Shown piece by piece: positions 1 through 6,136 of a stretch of DNA of 8,390 bases. The stretch is from Acidobacteriaceae bacterium (GTDB lineage: Bacteria; Acidobacteriota; Terriglobia; Terriglobales; Acidobacteriaceae), in the NCBI GenBank assembly GCA_027364815.1, contig DAHXOQ010000117.1, forward strand, positions 1-8,390. The letters run 5' to 3'. The notes beneath the pieces were generated by a model. It saw only the letters and a program-made list of their open reading frames with translations. It was not told where the DNA came from and did no database searches. How positions within the stretch are numbered: the stretch's first letter is position 1; each line of letters starts with the position of its first letter. Both the position numbers and the translations under genes were made by a program.

Positions 1-542
1 ACCTTCTCCAGCATCAGGAACAGTGCGGAGGTGCCCGGCTGGACCATGCCGCGGACCTGGTCCTGGAATGCCTTGTCGATGGTGGACTTGGTGAGCTTGC
101 CCATCAGCGCGCCCCCGCCGGCGCCGACGGCCATGCCGAAGACCGGGATGAAGAGGAAGCTCCATGCCGCTCCAGCGGAAATCGTTGTGGCCCTGGGGTC
201 GAGTGCGTTGATGCGTTTGTAGCTTCTTGAAAGCCAGATAGGCCAGAAAATATTCAGCGTAATCAACATCAGGAAAATGGCAAGGATGGGATGCAGCAGA
301 CCTTCGACCTTAACCGCCTGATTGGTTGATGAATTTGGCGTGGACGCGGGAATAGTAACAGGCGGCGGTGTAACGGAGTCAGCGGGTTTTGGAGGAGTCA
401 CCGGCAACGGTATTGGCTGGGGGCGAAAGACCTGCTGGTGTGTAAATGTATTTGGCGTCCCCAACCCGGTCATGGGTAACTGGATATGGGTTGAGGTCAG
501 GTTCTTCGGTCCATTGCCGTTTCCGTCAAATTCGTTGTCCAT
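1..542 (-). CDS. Partial membrane protein: Pro-rich N-terminus plus DUF1269-type C-terminus
   Basis: The minus-strand frame is open from the ATG at 542 to the window edge, giving 180 residues without a stop; the C-terminus is missing. Residues 21-75 are rich in Pro and Thr and look disordered. Residues 82-103 form a hydrophobic helix (HPILAIFLMLITLNIFWPIW), followed by a basic stretch SRSYKRIN. Residues 122-150 are a second hydrophobic, glycine-rich segment (FIPVFGMAVGAGGGALMGKL), and the end reads QPGTSALFLMLEKV. This last part is typical of DUF1269 membrane proteins, which normally carry a different, soluble N-terminal half. The N-terminal part resembles single-TM segments of DUF4234-like proteins, so the gene appears chimeric. 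I chose ATG 542 because GAGGAG (549-554) lies 6 nt upstream; ATG 599 is in frame but has no clear ribosome site. Codons for the last 60 residues are far more GC-rich than the rest. Function is unknown; it is probably an inner-membrane protein. Confidence 0.75.
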   Translation of the reverse strand, partial: MDNEFDGNGNGPKNLTSTHIQLPMTGLGTPNTFTHQQVFRPQPIPLPVTPPKPADSVTPPPVTIPASTPNSSTNQAVKVEGLLHPILAIFLMLITLNIFWPIWLSRSYKRINALDPRATTISAGAAWSFLFIPVFGMAVGAGGGALMGKLTKSTIDKAFQDQVRGMVQPGTSALFLMLEK

Positions 543-548
543 CACTTG

Positions 549-554
549 CTCCTC
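549..554 (-). promoter_or_regulatory. Ribosome binding site deciding the start at 542
   Basis: On the minus strand GAGGAG lies 6 nt before the ATG at 542. The alternative ATG at 599 is preceded by GTTGCGTTCC, which has no purine-rich ribosome site. Confidence 0.6.
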
Positions 555-630
555 AAGCTCAGTCTGATATTCACTATGGGCAGAGCCTGGCTCTTTCATG
601 GAACGCAACTACGAGATAATCTTGCACCTG

Positions 631-659
631 TTTATAGGATTTTTTGTAATTATTTTCAA
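631..659 (-). promoter_or_regulatory. Sigma70-type promoter for the left-edge membrane gene
   Basis: Read on the minus strand, TTGAAA (654-659) is followed after exactly 17 nt by TATAAA (631-636). Both boxes are close to consensus and the spacing is optimal. The start of transcription would fall near 624, giving a leader of about 80 nt to the ATG at 542, or about 25 nt to the ATG at 599. The spacer is A-rich. This is the best promoter in the window. Confidence 0.6.
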
Positions 660-894
660 GCAGTGATTCCGCCGGTTACCGGTTCAGCAGTTGTTTAAGA
701 TATTGCATGCCATCAGGCGCGATCATTCAGGACGAAGCTGGAGTCGTCCCGGAGACCGCCGAGTGCGTTTTTAACGTCAGAATTTTTTTAGTATGCCCGA
801 TTTTTTATCCATTCGGTTGTGAGTGGAGCGCAGCTATCGGGGTTAATCAATAATCGCTGCGTGGAGTTTAAGAAGCTAGAAGAGCGGAGCGGTT
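660..894. other. Intergenic region with no recognised gene
   Basis: The stretch between the oxidoreductase stop and the promoter of the left-edge gene holds no credible reading frame on either strand. Visible elements are a short perfect palindrome CCGGT-T-ACCGG around 670-682 and two T/A tracts near 782-807. No hairpin followed by a T-run could be found for the oxidoreductase transcript. Confidence 0.5.
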
Positions 895-2058
895 TCAGCC
901 TGTGACTGCATCGGCTGCAACGGTGGCCTGCTGGGCAACGCGCGTCAGCTTTGCCGTCACGCGCATTACGCCGGGCCAGACCCTGAGGCAAAAGGGCAAA
1001 ACAGCGCGCGCGAGTGAGTTGTTCAAGCCATCGGCCGCCAACTCGGCAAGGCGCATCTGGGAGAGCAGAGCGGAACGCAATTTAGCCTGGAAGAGCGGGG
1101 CCGGTTCCGCTGCAAGAAAGGCAGCGACGGCGCAACGCGCAGTATGCAGCGCGATGGATATGCCATCGCCGGTGAACGAAGGGATGACGGCTGCCTGGTC
1201 GCCGATGCAGTAGAGCCCATTCTCCGAAGTGCGACGGATGTAACCGTAGGGAATATGGGTGATGGCGATGGGCTTGGCCAGTAACGGCTGCGCACCGGCA
1301 AGCCTCATGGCGAGGTGTGGGCAATCCTGCTGCATTTTAGCGAGGAAGTTTTCCCAGCGAAGGCCCGCACGTGAGAGATATTTCTGCTGCACTACGCAGC
1401 ATAGGTTTGCAATGCCGCCTTCAACCGGCTGGATTCCACCATAGCCTCCGGGATAGAGCATCAGCTCAGAGGCGCGTGCGAGTTCGGCGGCCTGCTTGGG
1501 CGCGAGGCGAAAATACATTTTGAATGCGACCCAACGCTGCGGGTCAGACGGACGATGATGGCCGCGGAGATCATGCTTGCCGGTGGCGAGAAAGGCCGTT
1601 GCAGCTTGATAGGTTGCGCCGTCGTCGAGCGTAGCTTGCCAGGCGCCGCTTGCAGTGCGGTTGAGCGTCTGCACACTGCGACCGCGCTCAACGCGGACTC
1701 CAGCGGCAATGGCAGTGGCGATGAGCGCTGTATCAAGCGCCTTGCGCGTGAGCGAGGCGGCAGGAAAAGGCAACGGAGCTTCCGCAGCGCGCCTGCGAGC
1801 AGCGAGACGAACGTTGTCGATGGGCACAGCGCCCAGCGAGGCCACGTCAATGCCGAGCGCGTGCAGGTCTTCAAGGGCCTCACCGCTCAGAAATTCTCCG
1901 CAAACCTTATGGCGCGGTGTGAGCTCGCGTTCGATCAGCGTAACGCTGCGTCCTTTGCGGGCAAGCGCGATGGAAGCGGCACAACCTGCCACTCCACCAC
2001 CGAGGACCAATATTTCTTCTTGCAATGAGTTCCCTGCCAGATTCCCTTGATATTCCAT
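895..2058 (-). CDS. FAD-dependent oxidoreductase, geranylgeranyl reductase/FixC group
   Basis: The 387-aa product is a Rossmann-fold flavoprotein of the geranylgeranyl reductase/FixC (COG0644) type. Residues 16-29 (ILVLGGGVAGCAAS) are the dinucleotide-binding loop, with an acidic residue E43 ending the second strand. KVCGEFLSGE (51-60) is the conserved segment just after it, and GDQAAVIPSFTGDG (286-299) is the second FAD-contacting GD motif. The length fits the family. There is no membrane segment at the N-terminus; a cytoplasmic or membrane-associated flavoenzyme is likely. In other bacteria such proteins sit beside type III polyketide synthases and methyltransferases, but no such partner is here, so the substrate (isoprenoid, quinone or polyketide) cannot be told. 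ATG 2058 is preferred; an adjacent in-frame TTG (2061) and a TTG 11 codons inside (residue 12) are alternatives. The only GGAG is 14 nt upstream of the ATG, inside a tandem repeat. Confidence 0.85.
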   Translation of the reverse strand: MEYQGNLAGNSLQEEILVLGGGVAGCAASIALARKGRSVTLIERELTPRHKVCGEFLSGEALEDLHALGIDVASLGAVPIDNVRLAARRRAAEAPLPFPAASLTRKALDTALIATAIAAGVRVERGRSVQTLNRTASGAWQATLDDGATYQAATAFLATGKHDLRGHHRPSDPQRWVAFKMYFRLAPKQAAELARASELMLYPGGYGGIQPVEGGIANLCCVVQQKYLSRAGLRWENFLAKMQQDCPHLAMRLAGAQPLLAKPIAITHIPYGYIRRTSENGLYCIGDQAAVIPSFTGDGISIALHTARCAVAAFLAAEPAPLFQAKLRSALLSQMRLAELAADGLNNSLARAVLPFCLRVWPGVMRVTAKLTRVAQQATVAADAVTG

Positions 2059-2062
2059 CAAT

Positions 2063-2130
2063 TTGTAGCGGACTCCATGTCTAGTAGAAGTCTCGATTGT
2101 AGCGGACTCCCTTTCTATTAGACGTAACGA
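2063..2130. repeat. 34-bp tandem repeat, two copies, upstream of the oxidoreductase
   Basis: Copy one is 2063-2096 and copy two is 2097-2130, matching at 28 of 34 positions. The first 14 bases (ttgtagcggactcc) are identical in both. On the minus strand each copy carries a near-palindrome TCTAnTAGA (TCTACTAGA and TCTAATAGA) followed by GGAGTCCGCTACAA. The repeat ends 4 nt before the start codon at 2058, so it occupies the leader/promoter area of the oxidoreductase. It may be a duplicated operator or a duplicated ribosome site; the regulator is unknown. Confidence 0.7.
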
Positions 2131-2265
2131 AGAGAGTTCCGGACGCTATTCTGAACAAATCGTAATTTTAGGAGCCGCTAGTGCTCTGAATGGACGATTG
2201 CGCATGAAAAAGATGAAATTTTGCAGGGCTAAATGGACGCCGGAAGGCATCTAAGGTATTAGAAC

Positions 2266-2269
2266 GAGG
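2266..2269 (+). promoter_or_regulatory. Ribosome binding site of the exported protein at 2276
   Basis: GAGG at 2266-2269 lies 6 nt before the ATG at 2276. This favours ATG 2276 over the in-frame TTG at 2273, which would leave only 3 nt. Confidence 0.6.
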
Positions 2270-2275
2270 TAATTG

Positions 2276-3055
2276 ATGAGGCGAAATGAATTTTTGGCAG
2301 CCGCTTTATGGGCGATAACATTAAGCAGCGCAGCGGTGGCTCAACAAATTTCAGTAAAACATATTCAACGCCCGATGCATCGGTTTATGGTGGCGCACTC
2401 CGAGAGTGGGGAAATCATCGCCGGTGGTGAGTTTACGCAGGTAGTCGAGGGCGATGAAGTGACGATGCGCCTGACGTATCACTTTGTGGACGGGTCGATT
2501 GATGATGAGACGACGAAGTATAAGCAGCAGGAGACCTTTCGGCTAGTAAGCAACCATCACATACAGAAGGGTCCGGTCTTTGCCAAGCCGATCGACTATA
2601 CAGTCGAGGCCGCAACCGGCATGGCGACCAGCCGCACAACGGACAAGAATGGCATGGAACACGAAGCGAGTGAGCACATTGACCTGCCGGACGATCTGGC
2701 CAATGGCTTCGTTGGAACCTTGCTGCTGAATGTGGCCCCGAATACGGCGCCGTTTCGAGTGGGGATACTGGCGCCAGTCGGCAGCGGGCGATTGATTCGG
2801 ATCCTGATCACGCCGGAGGGTGAGCAGCCTTTTCACATGGCAGGAAAGACTCTGAAGGCGACGGTCTTTCGCATCCATCCCGAGTTGGGCGGGCTTGTGG
2901 GCCTGCTTGCGCCGCTGATCGGCCTTCAGCCGAAAGATGTGATGGTGTGGATTCTGGAGGGTGATGAGCCGGCGGTGGTGAGGATCGTCGGGCAATTGGG
3001 TGGTTATGGACCAGTAGTCAGCTCGGAGCTGGAAGGAACCAGCTTTGTGAAATAG
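2276..3055 (+). CDS. Exported protein of unknown function
   Basis: The 259-aa product starts with a classical Sec signal: MRRNEF, a hydrophobic core, then AVA before QQ, so cleavage after residue 22 is expected and the mature protein is periplasmic or envelope-located. The mature part is beta-rich, with alternating hydrophobic residues (for example EVTMRLTYHFVDGSIDDETT), a middle block ending in DLPDDLANGFVGTLLLNV (about residues 136-153), and a C-terminal half with short glycine-rich turns. No catalytic motif, metal site or lipobox is visible. There is a loose likeness to DUF3108-type exported beta proteins, but I would not assign that family. It is the only plus-strand gene here, divergent from the oxidoreductase and convergent with the channel gene (78-bp gap), so it is transcribed alone. 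Start chosen by GAGG 6 nt upstream. Confidence 0.75.
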   Translation: MRRNEFLAAALWAITLSSAAVAQQISVKHIQRPMHRFMVAHSESGEIIAGGEFTQVVEGDEVTMRLTYHFVDGSIDDETTKYKQQETFRLVSNHHIQKGPVFAKPIDYTVEAATGMATSRTTDKNGMEHEASEHIDLPDDLANGFVGTLLLNVAPNTAPFRVGILAPVGSGRLIRILITPEGEQPFHMAGKTLKATVFRIHPELGGLVGLLAPLIGLQPKDVMVWILEGDEPAVVRIVGQLGGYGPVVSSELEGTSFVK

Positions 3056-3133
3056 GAGATTTTTGAAACCCAAAATCCAGAAGGGCGAGATGTGGAATGC
3101 CCCCTGGAACCCCTCTCATAAACCGCAAGCGCC

Positions 3134-4972
3134 TTAATGCGAGCTTGCCGTTGATGGAAGCGCGGCACTTTGCTTTTTCTGAAGCAAGTCGATGACACGC
3201 CCGTACAAAAGTGCGCGCATTTCAGAGCGTTCGGGAGCGCGGGTGACGTAGCGTATCTGGATATCGATGCCTGTACCGGAAGGCCGAAGAATAACTGCCG
3301 TGGCCGCGCTTAAAGGACTCAATCGGTTTGCTTGCAAAACTTGCTTCCATTCCTCTCCGGCCATGCGGGCGTTTTCGGCGGTGACTTCGTTCACCATTGC
3401 TTCCACGCGCTTGGCGAGAGATTGAATATCCTGATCGGGAGGTACGCTGACCGTGATTTCGTCTCTCATCCATTGGCCCTCGGTAGAGAAGTTGAAGTAT
3501 TGACCGCGAATGGCGAAGCCGTTGAGGAACGAGATGCGCCGGCCGGTCGGAACATCTTTGTCGACCATGCCGCTGGTTTCAAGCAGCGTGGTGCTGATAA
3601 GGCCAACCGCAGCTACTTCGCCGCTGACGCCATTGATCTCAACCCAGTCGCCGACGCGGATACCGTATTTGCCCACAAGGAAGAACCATCCCAGGAAGGC
3701 AATGATGTAGTCCTGAAGAGCAAGGGTAAGGGCGGCCGTAGTTAAGCCGATCATGGTTGTGGTTTGTTTAGGCAGCCCGAAAAAGACAAGCGTAATGAGC
3801 AGGACGCCAACCACCTGGATCACAACTTCAAAAATGGTGCGCAGAGTCCCGGCTTGCCTGCGCTCAAGCACGGGGTGGGCGAAGAGCCGGCTCATGGCTG
3901 CGGTGCTGAGGATCATGCAGAGAATGATAAAAAGGATCCACTCAACCGACTGCAACATGAGGTGCAGTACGATGCGATGTTGCAAGTTCACCTGGGCAGC
4001 CCACTTTTGGTAAACCGCAGCGAGCTGCTGCTCAGTCTGAATTCGGTCGTCGCCGATGGAGAGGATTTGCCTCTGATTGCTGCGGTCCTTGAGCCCGGCG
4101 AGATTGAGCGGGCCTGTATTGGCATTGACCTGTGCTTCAAGCTTGTTGTGTTCAGCGGTGAGTGCGCGCAGATCGTTTTCCGTCTGCTGCTGCGCCTCGA
4201 CGATCATTGCGTAGCGGCTACGCAGATTGAACCACGATTGAATTCGGCCAGCGAGAGTTCCGTGACTTTTTGCGGAGACGACTGCGATTTGCCCGCCATC
4301 CTGCTGCTGGCTGTCGTACTGCCGCATGGAGGCTTCGCGCGCCGCGAGCTCCTGCTGAATGCGGACTCTCAGATCGCCTGTCTCACGCTGCAGTTCGCTT
4401 TGAGCGTCATTGAGTTCGTCATTGTCGAGGCCGAGTTGCGCTTCGGCAACTTCCAGGTTGTCTGGAACGGCATCCGCAGAAGCAGAGCCGCTTGCGCGCT
4501 TGGCCGTTGAACCAGCCGCCGATTTTAAACGGTCCAGAGCGGCCTGGTCCTGAACAACCTCCTGTTGAAGCTGCGCGATGCGTTGTTGCAACGCCTGCGC
4601 TGTACCGGTGAGCGTGGTGTGCCGCATCTGTAACTCGGCCGAGCGGAGAGCTGCGGCGAAGGCCTGATCAACATCGTGGTCGGCAAGATGCTCGGCCTGG
4701 CGCGCGTACTCTTTTTCCTCGGCAGTCACAGCGAGGGAGGAGAGCGCCGAGGCAGTATCCCAGGGGCTCACATCCACGAGCGTTTGGCCAGCAGCCAGCC
4801 CGTTTCTATGGAGAAAGGCAAAATTTGCCATCAAGTTGCGGTTCGCCCATGAAAAGATCAGGCACACGATGAGTACCACTGCGAGGATTGCAGTGAGTAC
4901 GTGCCTGGTTCGACTGAAGATTTTAGAGTGCAGGCTGCTTTTGTCCGCGTTTGGGGAGGTTGCTTTAGACAT
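3134..4972 (-). CDS. MscS-family mechanosensitive channel with long periplasmic coiled coil
   Basis: This 612-aa protein is much larger than the minimal MscS (about 290 aa). Residues 24-43 form an uncleaved signal anchor. Residues about 85-320 are rich in Gln, Glu, Ala and Leu in heptad-like runs (ALQQRIAQLQQEVVQDQAAL, DDELNDAQSELQRE) and should be a periplasmic coiled coil. Two membrane helices follow (about 340-360 and 380-399), then the pore-lining helix (404-435, ending ALQDYIIAFLGWFFLVGKYG). GIRVGDWVEINGVSGEVAAVG (437-457) and the PTGRRISFLNG segment (475-485) are the hallmark MscS beta domain. A soluble C-terminal alpha/beta part follows. The family releases solutes under osmotic down-shock; large members may gate by other cues. 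It is convergent with the exported gene and separated by 308 nt from the DUF2306 gene upstream. Start ATG 4972 is preceded by only AGAG, so initiation may be weak or leaderless. Confidence 0.92.
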   Translation of the reverse strand: MSKATSPNADKSSLHSKIFSRTRHVLTAILAVVLIVCLIFSWANRNLMANFAFLHRNGLAAGQTLVDVSPWDTASALSSLAVTAEEKEYARQAEHLADHDVDQAFAAALRSAELQMRHTTLTGTAQALQQRIAQLQQEVVQDQAALDRLKSAAGSTAKRASGSASADAVPDNLEVAEAQLGLDNDELNDAQSELQRETGDLRVRIQQELAAREASMRQYDSQQQDGGQIAVVSAKSHGTLAGRIQSWFNLRSRYAMIVEAQQQTENDLRALTAEHNKLEAQVNANTGPLNLAGLKDRSNQRQILSIGDDRIQTEQQLAAVYQKWAAQVNLQHRIVLHLMLQSVEWILFIILCMILSTAAMSRLFAHPVLERRQAGTLRTIFEVVIQVVGVLLITLVFFGLPKQTTTMIGLTTAALTLALQDYIIAFLGWFFLVGKYGIRVGDWVEINGVSGEVAAVGLISTTLLETSGMVDKDVPTGRRISFLNGFAIRGQYFNFSTEGQWMRDEITVSVPPDQDIQSLAKRVEAMVNEVTAENARMAGEEWKQVLQANRLSPLSAATAVILRPSGTGIDIQIRYVTRAPERSEMRALLYGRVIDLLQKKQSAALPSTASSH

Positions 4973-5248
4973 CTCTTTATTGTATGCAAAATTTGAGCGG
5001 CAATCTGTACGCAGCTGAAGGATTCGAGTGTCTGGGAAGTCGCCAGCGGGGTGGTGCGCACAAGCAGGTCGGGCTCAACGAGAGGTAAACTAGACGCGCA
5101 AGAGTCAACGAAAGCTTGGGCGAGTCGGCTTATCGCAAGTGATCTATCGCGATCCTTGATTACGGGCGGTTGCTTGGCAAACTGGCAGTTTCCCAAAAAT
5201 GTCAGAGTTTTGGCAAAACCACTTGAGCGATTTTTTTGATTGAGGTAA
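4973..5248. other. Intergenic region upstream of the channel gene
   Basis: No credible gene is seen on either strand. On the minus strand TACAAT ends 6 nt before the ATG at 4972, a position that would put a transcript start at the start codon itself; the matching -35 box is weak. A second, weaker candidate is a TTGACT farther upstream with no good -10 box. A short inverted repeat ATCGC...GCGAT lies near 5131-5152. Confidence 0.35.
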
Positions 5249-5283
5249 TTGGGGTTTATGAGATTGCCTCTTCCCCAAAATTA
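5246..5283 (-). terminator. Possible terminator hairpin after the DUF2306 gene
   Basis: Starting at the stop codon, TTGGGG/CCCCAA arms (5249-5254 and 5273-5278) pair on either strand, with a further 3 bp beyond a 2-nt bulge and an inner GAG/CTC pair. There is no T-run after it on the minus strand, so it is at best a weak or factor-assisted terminator, or an RNA-processing hairpin. Confidence 0.3.
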
Positions 5284-5916
5284 CTCACGGCGCGTGGTGA
5301 ACTCGCGCCAGTTGAGGCTGATGTCCACGACAAGAATGGAAGCGAGCGTGAAGGCAATTACGCCGACCGCGGATAAGACGTCGCCGAGGTGGCTCCAGTA
5401 GGCGGGCACAAGATTGAAGACGCGGCTGGAGACAAAGGTGAAGGTGACCGCGTAGGAACGCGCCATCCACTGGCGAGGCACGGTGATCTGCCGGTTACGC
5501 GCGGCAATGACGGCAGCGGTGGTGCAGACGATCCATGCGGCGGCCTGCATGGAGGTTCCTGGCAGACCGGGGCGGCCGGAGGCGAGGGCGATGCCGGTGA
5601 AGGATCCGGCAAAGACAGCGATGACGTAGATGCGGCCGAGGTAGCGATGGAATCTCAGGTGACGCTGGCGAATGCGCGAGGAGAACTGAAGAGGCCCGGC
5701 CAGCAGAGCGATGATGCCGCTGAGTGTATGGGGAATGAGAAGAACGCGGTCGGCGATAACCTGCAAACGGTAGGCATGGTACATGGGGTAATCGGTGAAG
5801 AGAAGAACTTCTGAAGTGATGAAGACAAACAGCGCAGTGAGCCCCAGCGAGATCCAGAGAATGGTCTTGAATCTGGAACGACTGGAGATGGGCTCAAGCG
5901 GCGTGATAGTTGCCAT
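5281..5916 (-). CDS. DUF2306-type integral membrane protein
   Basis: The 211-aa product has about six hydrophobic segments: residues 18-40, 55-77, 94-112, 122-138, 153-171 and 178-200. The family signatures are IPHTLSGIIALLAGPLQF (61-78), HRYLGRIYV (90-98) and RQWMARSYAV (148-157), the standard order of DUF2306 proteins, and the length fits. Many relatives have a His just before the Arg in the third motif; here that place is a Pro (P147). The family has no firm function; conserved membrane His residues (H63, H90) have led to speculation about heme or electron transfer, which this sequence does not prove. AAGGA lies 8 nt upstream of ATG 5916. The start overlaps the stop of a 22-codon upstream ORF (TAATG), which suggests coupled translation. 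No paralogue or partner gene is adjacent. Confidence 0.85.
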   Translation of the reverse strand: MATITPLEPISSRSRFKTILWISLGLTALFVFITSEVLLFTDYPMYHAYRLQVIADRVLLIPHTLSGIIALLAGPLQFSSRIRQRHLRFHRYLGRIYVIAVFAGSFTGIALASGRPGLPGTSMQAAAWIVCTTAAVIAARNRQITVPRQWMARSYAVTFTFVSSRVFNLVPAYWSHLGDVLSAVGVIAFTLASILVVDISLNWREFTTRRE

Positions 5917-5984
5917 TATTCGTTCCTTAGAGGTTTAGACGTGGTGAGGGTCGCGGCGAGAGCGAAGGATGCCAAGAGCTTCAT
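5916..5984 (-). CDS. Candidate 22-codon leader ORF, signal-peptide-like
   Basis: On the minus strand an ATG at 5984 opens 22 codons beginning MKLLASFALAATLTTS and ending LRNE. Its TAA shares two bases with the ATG of the DUF2306 gene (TAATG), and the ribosome site of that gene (AAGGA) lies inside it. The product has a basic N-terminus and a hydrophobic core like the start of a Sec signal peptide, but no mature part. It may be a leader peptide controlling the downstream gene by coupling, the stump of a lost exported protein, or a chance frame. Its own ribosome site (AAGAAG just before the ATG) is too close to be strong. Confidence 0.35.
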   Translation of the reverse strand: MKLLASFALAATLTTSKPLRNE

Positions 5985-6000
5985 ACTTCTTAGTCTAAAC
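5933..6000. repeat. 8-bp inverted repeat flanking the leader ORF
   Basis: GTTTAGAC (5933-5940) and GTCTAAAC (5993-6000) are perfect inverted copies separated by 52 bp. The right copy is part of a further odd palindrome TTAGTCTAA (5990-5998). They bracket the leader ORF and the ribosome site of the DUF2306 gene, so they could be paired operator half-sites or close a large RNA loop. Confidence 0.4.
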
Positions 6001-6078
6001 AGGAGCTTCAGAGTGCAGAGCCTATTGAGGTTTCAGTAGTGGATTTGCAATGCCAACCAGTCCAGATGGAGCCACTGC

Positions 6079-6116
6079 GAATGCACGGACTGAGTGCATT
6101 CCCGCTGCCGAATGCA
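6079..6116. repeat. Two mutually exclusive hairpins downstream of the cupin gene
   Basis: GAATGCAC (6079-6086) and GTGCATTC (6094-6101) form a perfect 8-bp stem with a 7-nt loop. A second GAATGCA (6110-6116) can pair instead with TGCATTC (6095-6101) across an 8-nt loop. The element begins 21 nt past the cupin stop on the minus strand. No T-run follows, so it is not a standard intrinsic terminator. Confidence 0.45.
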
Positions 6117-6136
6117 GAAGATGAAAGGCCGGGGAA

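Noticed and set aside
31..567. Two plus-strand frames (31-222 and 322-567)
   Set aside because: They are antisense to the continuous minus-strand membrane gene, which shows DUF1269 residues and a promoter with ribosome site.
781..808. T/A tracts flanking GTATGCCCGA as a terminator
   Set aside because: The two tracts are T-runs on the same strand and do not form a GC-rich stem; no hairpin precedes them in the direction of the oxidoreductase transcript.
1555..2050. Two plus-strand frames of 131-157 codons
   Set aside because: They lie opposite the FAD-binding region of the oxidoreductase, which has unmistakable motifs; high GC makes long antisense frames common.
2543..3073. A 176-codon minus-strand frame opposite the exported protein
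   Set aside because: Composition is irregular with no domain; the plus-strand frame has a signal peptide and a good ribosome site.
3764..4510. A 248-codon plus-strand frame
   Set aside because: It is antisense to the coiled-coil part of the MscS-family gene; the sense frame has clear family motifs and heptads, and the antisense product resembles nothing I know.
4858..5196. A 112-codon minus-strand frame overlapping the channel start
   Set aside because: It overlaps the first 38 codons of the channel gene in another frame, has no motif, and its extra part lies in spacer with no ribosome site.
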